DNA of 64,000 nt from a bacterium (GTDB taxonomy: Bacteria > Vulcanimicrobiota > Vulcanimicrobiia > Vulcanimicrobiales > Vulcanimicrobiaceae): the NCBI GenBank assembly GCA_021794205.1, contig JAJYRH010000009.1, forward strand, positions 1-64,000. Direction: 5' to 3'. Shown here piece after piece: positions 62,513-64,000 of the stretch. The position numbers were made by a program, and so were the translations under genes. Every line of letters starts with the position of its first letter. The first letter of the stretch is position 1. The notes under the pieces were generated by a model. It made no database searches, was not told the DNA's origin, and worked only from the letters and a program-made list of their open reading frames with translations.

Positions 62513-62941
62513 TCAGGGTTTTTTCGCGAGTGCCGCGAGCGCGAGGCGGTAGGAATCGGCACCGAATCCGGCGACGACGCCCCGACATGCCGCCGCGGTG
62601 ACGCTGCGCCGCCGGAATTCCTCGCGAGCCGCCGTATTGGAGAGGTGTACCTCGACGACGGGAATCGCGATGCTCGCGATAGCGTCGGCGATCGCATAGG
62701 AGTAATGCGCGTAGGCCCCGGGGTTCAGCACCACCCCATCGGCGTCTAGGCGCGCGCGGTGCAACGCGCGCACGATCTCCCCTTCCCCCTCGTACTGTTC
62801 GGTCGTGACCGTGAGCCCGAGTTCCCGAGCGGCACGCTCGATCTCGGCATCGAGCTGCGCGAGCGTCATCGTCCCATAGGTCGCCGGCTCGCGCTCGCCG
62901 AGCAGGCTTAAATTGACGCCGTGAATCACTGCGATACGCAT
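62513..62941 (-). CDS. aroQ: 3-dehydroquinate dehydratase, type II
   Basis: A 142-residue shikimate-pathway enzyme. The N-terminal HGVNLSLLGEREPATYG differs from the usual NGPNLNLLG in having His-Gly-Val in the loop. The catalytic Tyr is in the YG of that motif, DADGVVLNPGAYAHYSYAI is conserved, and VEVHLSN carries the catalytic His. It is divergent from hslO across 54 bp. Confidence 0.93.
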   Translation of the reverse strand: MRIAVIHGVNLSLLGEREPATYGTMTLAQLDAEIERAARELGLTVTTEQYEGEGEIVRALHRARLDADGVVLNPGAYAHYSYAIADAIASIAIPVVEVHLSNTAAREEFRRRSVTAAACRGVVAGFGADSYRLALAALAKKP

Positions 62942-62995
62942 AGCCGCGCGTTTCGGCAGGAAGTCGGCGCACCCTGGACGAGAGTCCACCAGCAT

Positions 62996-63880
62996 ATGCA
63001 TCTCGATCGTGTCGTTTCCGCCGTCGCTCCGGGCTCCGGCCTCGCCTTTGCCGCCGTCGTCGCGACGCGCTCGGTCGCCGAAATGCGCGACCGGCACGAT
63101 TCGAGCCCGACCGCAACGGCGGCGATGGGGCGCCTTCTCGCCGCAAGTGCGCTCTTCGGCATCTCGCTCGCTCCACGCGAATGGGTGACGTTGCGGATCT
63201 CCGGCGACGGAGCGTTGGGAACGCTCGGCGCCGACTGCCGCCTGCTCGATGAAGAAACGCTGGGAGCGCGGGGGTATGCCGCGCATCCGCTCGCAGATCT
63301 CCCGCCCAACGCGCTTGGGAAAGCCGACGTCGCCGGGATCGTCGGCAGCGGAACGCTGCACGTTACGAAATCGTATGCGATCGGTCAACCGTATAACGGC
63401 GTCGTTCCGCTCACCAGCGGCGAGATCGCCGAAGACGTCGCTTTCTATCTCGCCAACTCGGAGCAAATACCGTCGGTCGTCGCACTCGGCGTGCTGATGG
63501 GCCCCGAGGGCGTGCGTGCCGCAGGCGGACTGATGGCGCAGGTTTTACCGGGTGCCGACCCCGGAGCGGTCGATCGGCTTGAGGAACGGGCGCGCTCGCT
63601 ACGACCGATCGCACGCAGCATCGCCGAGGGTACCGATGCGTGGGGATTGCTCGCATTGCTCGCCGGCGAGGAAACGCTACGTTCGAAGCACGAACTCGCG
63701 CTCCGGTTCGCCTGCCCCTGTACGCTGGAGCGCGTCGAGCGCGCGCTGGTCGGCCTAGGTGAAGAAACGCTCGCGGAGATCGCCGCCTCGGGCGAGAGCA
63801 CCGAGGCATTCTGCGATTTCTGCCGCGAGCGGTACGTGATCGAAGCCAGCGCGATCGCGCGCTTGGTCAGCGAACGTTAA
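62996..63880 (+). CDS. hslO: Redox-regulated chaperone Hsp33
   Basis: A 294-residue Hsp33. The C-terminal zinc site is CPCTLERVERAL and FCDFCRERY (C-x-C and C-x2-C). These four cysteines release zinc on oxidation and turn the chaperone on. The N-terminal domain begins HLDRVVSAVAPGSGLAFAAV; GTLHVTKSYAIGQPYNGVVP is typical. ATG 62996 is chosen over an upstream frame start. The stop overlaps the convergent partial gene by 3 bp. Confidence 0.93.
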   Translation: MHLDRVVSAVAPGSGLAFAAVVATRSVAEMRDRHDSSPTATAAMGRLLAASALFGISLAPREWVTLRISGDGALGTLGADCRLLDEETLGARGYAAHPLADLPPNALGKADVAGIVGSGTLHVTKSYAIGQPYNGVVPLTSGEIAEDVAFYLANSEQIPSVVALGVLMGPEGVRAAGGLMAQVLPGADPGAVDRLEERARSLRPIARSIAEGTDAWGLLALLAGEETLRSKHELALRFACPCTLERVERALVGLGEETLAEIAASGESTEAFCDFCRERYVIEASAIARLVSER

Positions 63881-64000
63881 TCGGTCGGGAAGAGGTGCCG
63901 GAGATCCGGGGGCACGCGATAGGGAGCGATGCGTTGCCAATAGGTCTCGCGAATCGCCACGCCGTCGTTGTAGTACCACCAGCCGCACTCGCAGCGAATC
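63877..64000 (-). CDS. C-terminal fragment of a gene cut by the window edge
   Basis: The last 41 codons of a minus-strand gene continue past the right edge. They read IRCECGWWYYNDGVAIRETY then WQRIAPYRVPPDLRHLFPTD before TAA (63877-63879). The Cys-x-Cys and Trp/Tyr cluster suggest a zinc or aromatic-binding C-terminus, but the family cannot be named from this piece. Confidence 0.5.
   Translation of the reverse strand, partial: IRCECGWWYYNDGVAIRETYWQRIAPYRVPPDLRHLFPTD

Overview
The window is about 64 kb of densely packed, GC-rich bacterial chromosome. Genes abut or overlap by 4 bp in most operons. The cell is Gram-negative (TonB-dependent receptor, outer-membrane barrels, many lipoproteins with Cys-Gly-rich N-termini), respires oxygen with a ba3-type oxidase, and uses selenium. 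Gene content and the lipoprotein style would fit Ca. Eremiobacterota/Vulcanimicrobiota (WPS-2). That placement is a low-confidence inference, because no rRNA or standard marker is present.

1-5.4 kb: a possible insertion-sequence end, an outer-membrane protein, then a selenium cluster. It holds an EgtB-type selenoneine synthase (senA), a divergent TIGR04348-type selenosugar synthase (senB), a permease, and a selenophosphate synthetase (selD/senC). The SelD active-site position is an in-frame UGA followed by a bacterial SECIS-like hairpin, so it appears to be a selenoprotein that a standard gene caller would truncate. 5.4-9.7 kb: a 5-oxoprolinase operon with pxpC and pxpA fused, translationally coupled to a molybdopterin oxidoreductase. 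9.7-16.7 kb: EttA, a TonB receptor, a type III polyketide synthase with its ICMT-type methyltransferase, and a COX1/NnrS-like membrane protein. 16.7-22.3 kb: a beta-oxidation operon led by a PadR regulator.

22.3-30.1 kb: tandem SRPBCC-like genes, a lipoprotein hydrolase, a ba3 oxidase operon (including a 35-residue subunit IIa) carrying its own two-component system, a coiled-coil protein built on 21-bp repeats, and a VIT-family transporter. 30.2-38.4 kb: five genes joined by 4-bp overlaps (phosphate acyltransferase, P-type H+-ATPase, phosphoketolase, acetate kinase, PPK2), followed by a universal stress protein. This looks like a substrate-level ATP and pH-homeostasis module.

38.4-53.7 kb: small membrane and acidic proteins, a DHA2 exporter, three secreted lipoproteins (including a sedolisin whose propeptide-like domain is at the C-terminus), a repeat-rich intergenic region, glycosyltransferase, NUDIX, GNAT and RNase H genes, a sulfotransferase-like protein and Hsp20. 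53.7-64 kb: an alcohol dehydrogenase remnant, PEP synthase, a phosphoribosyltransferase with a Met-rich DUF305-like protein, D-aminopeptidase, a porin-cytochrome fusion, secreted proteins, tRNA-Pro(GGG), HU, AroQ, Hsp33 and a gene cut by the window edge.
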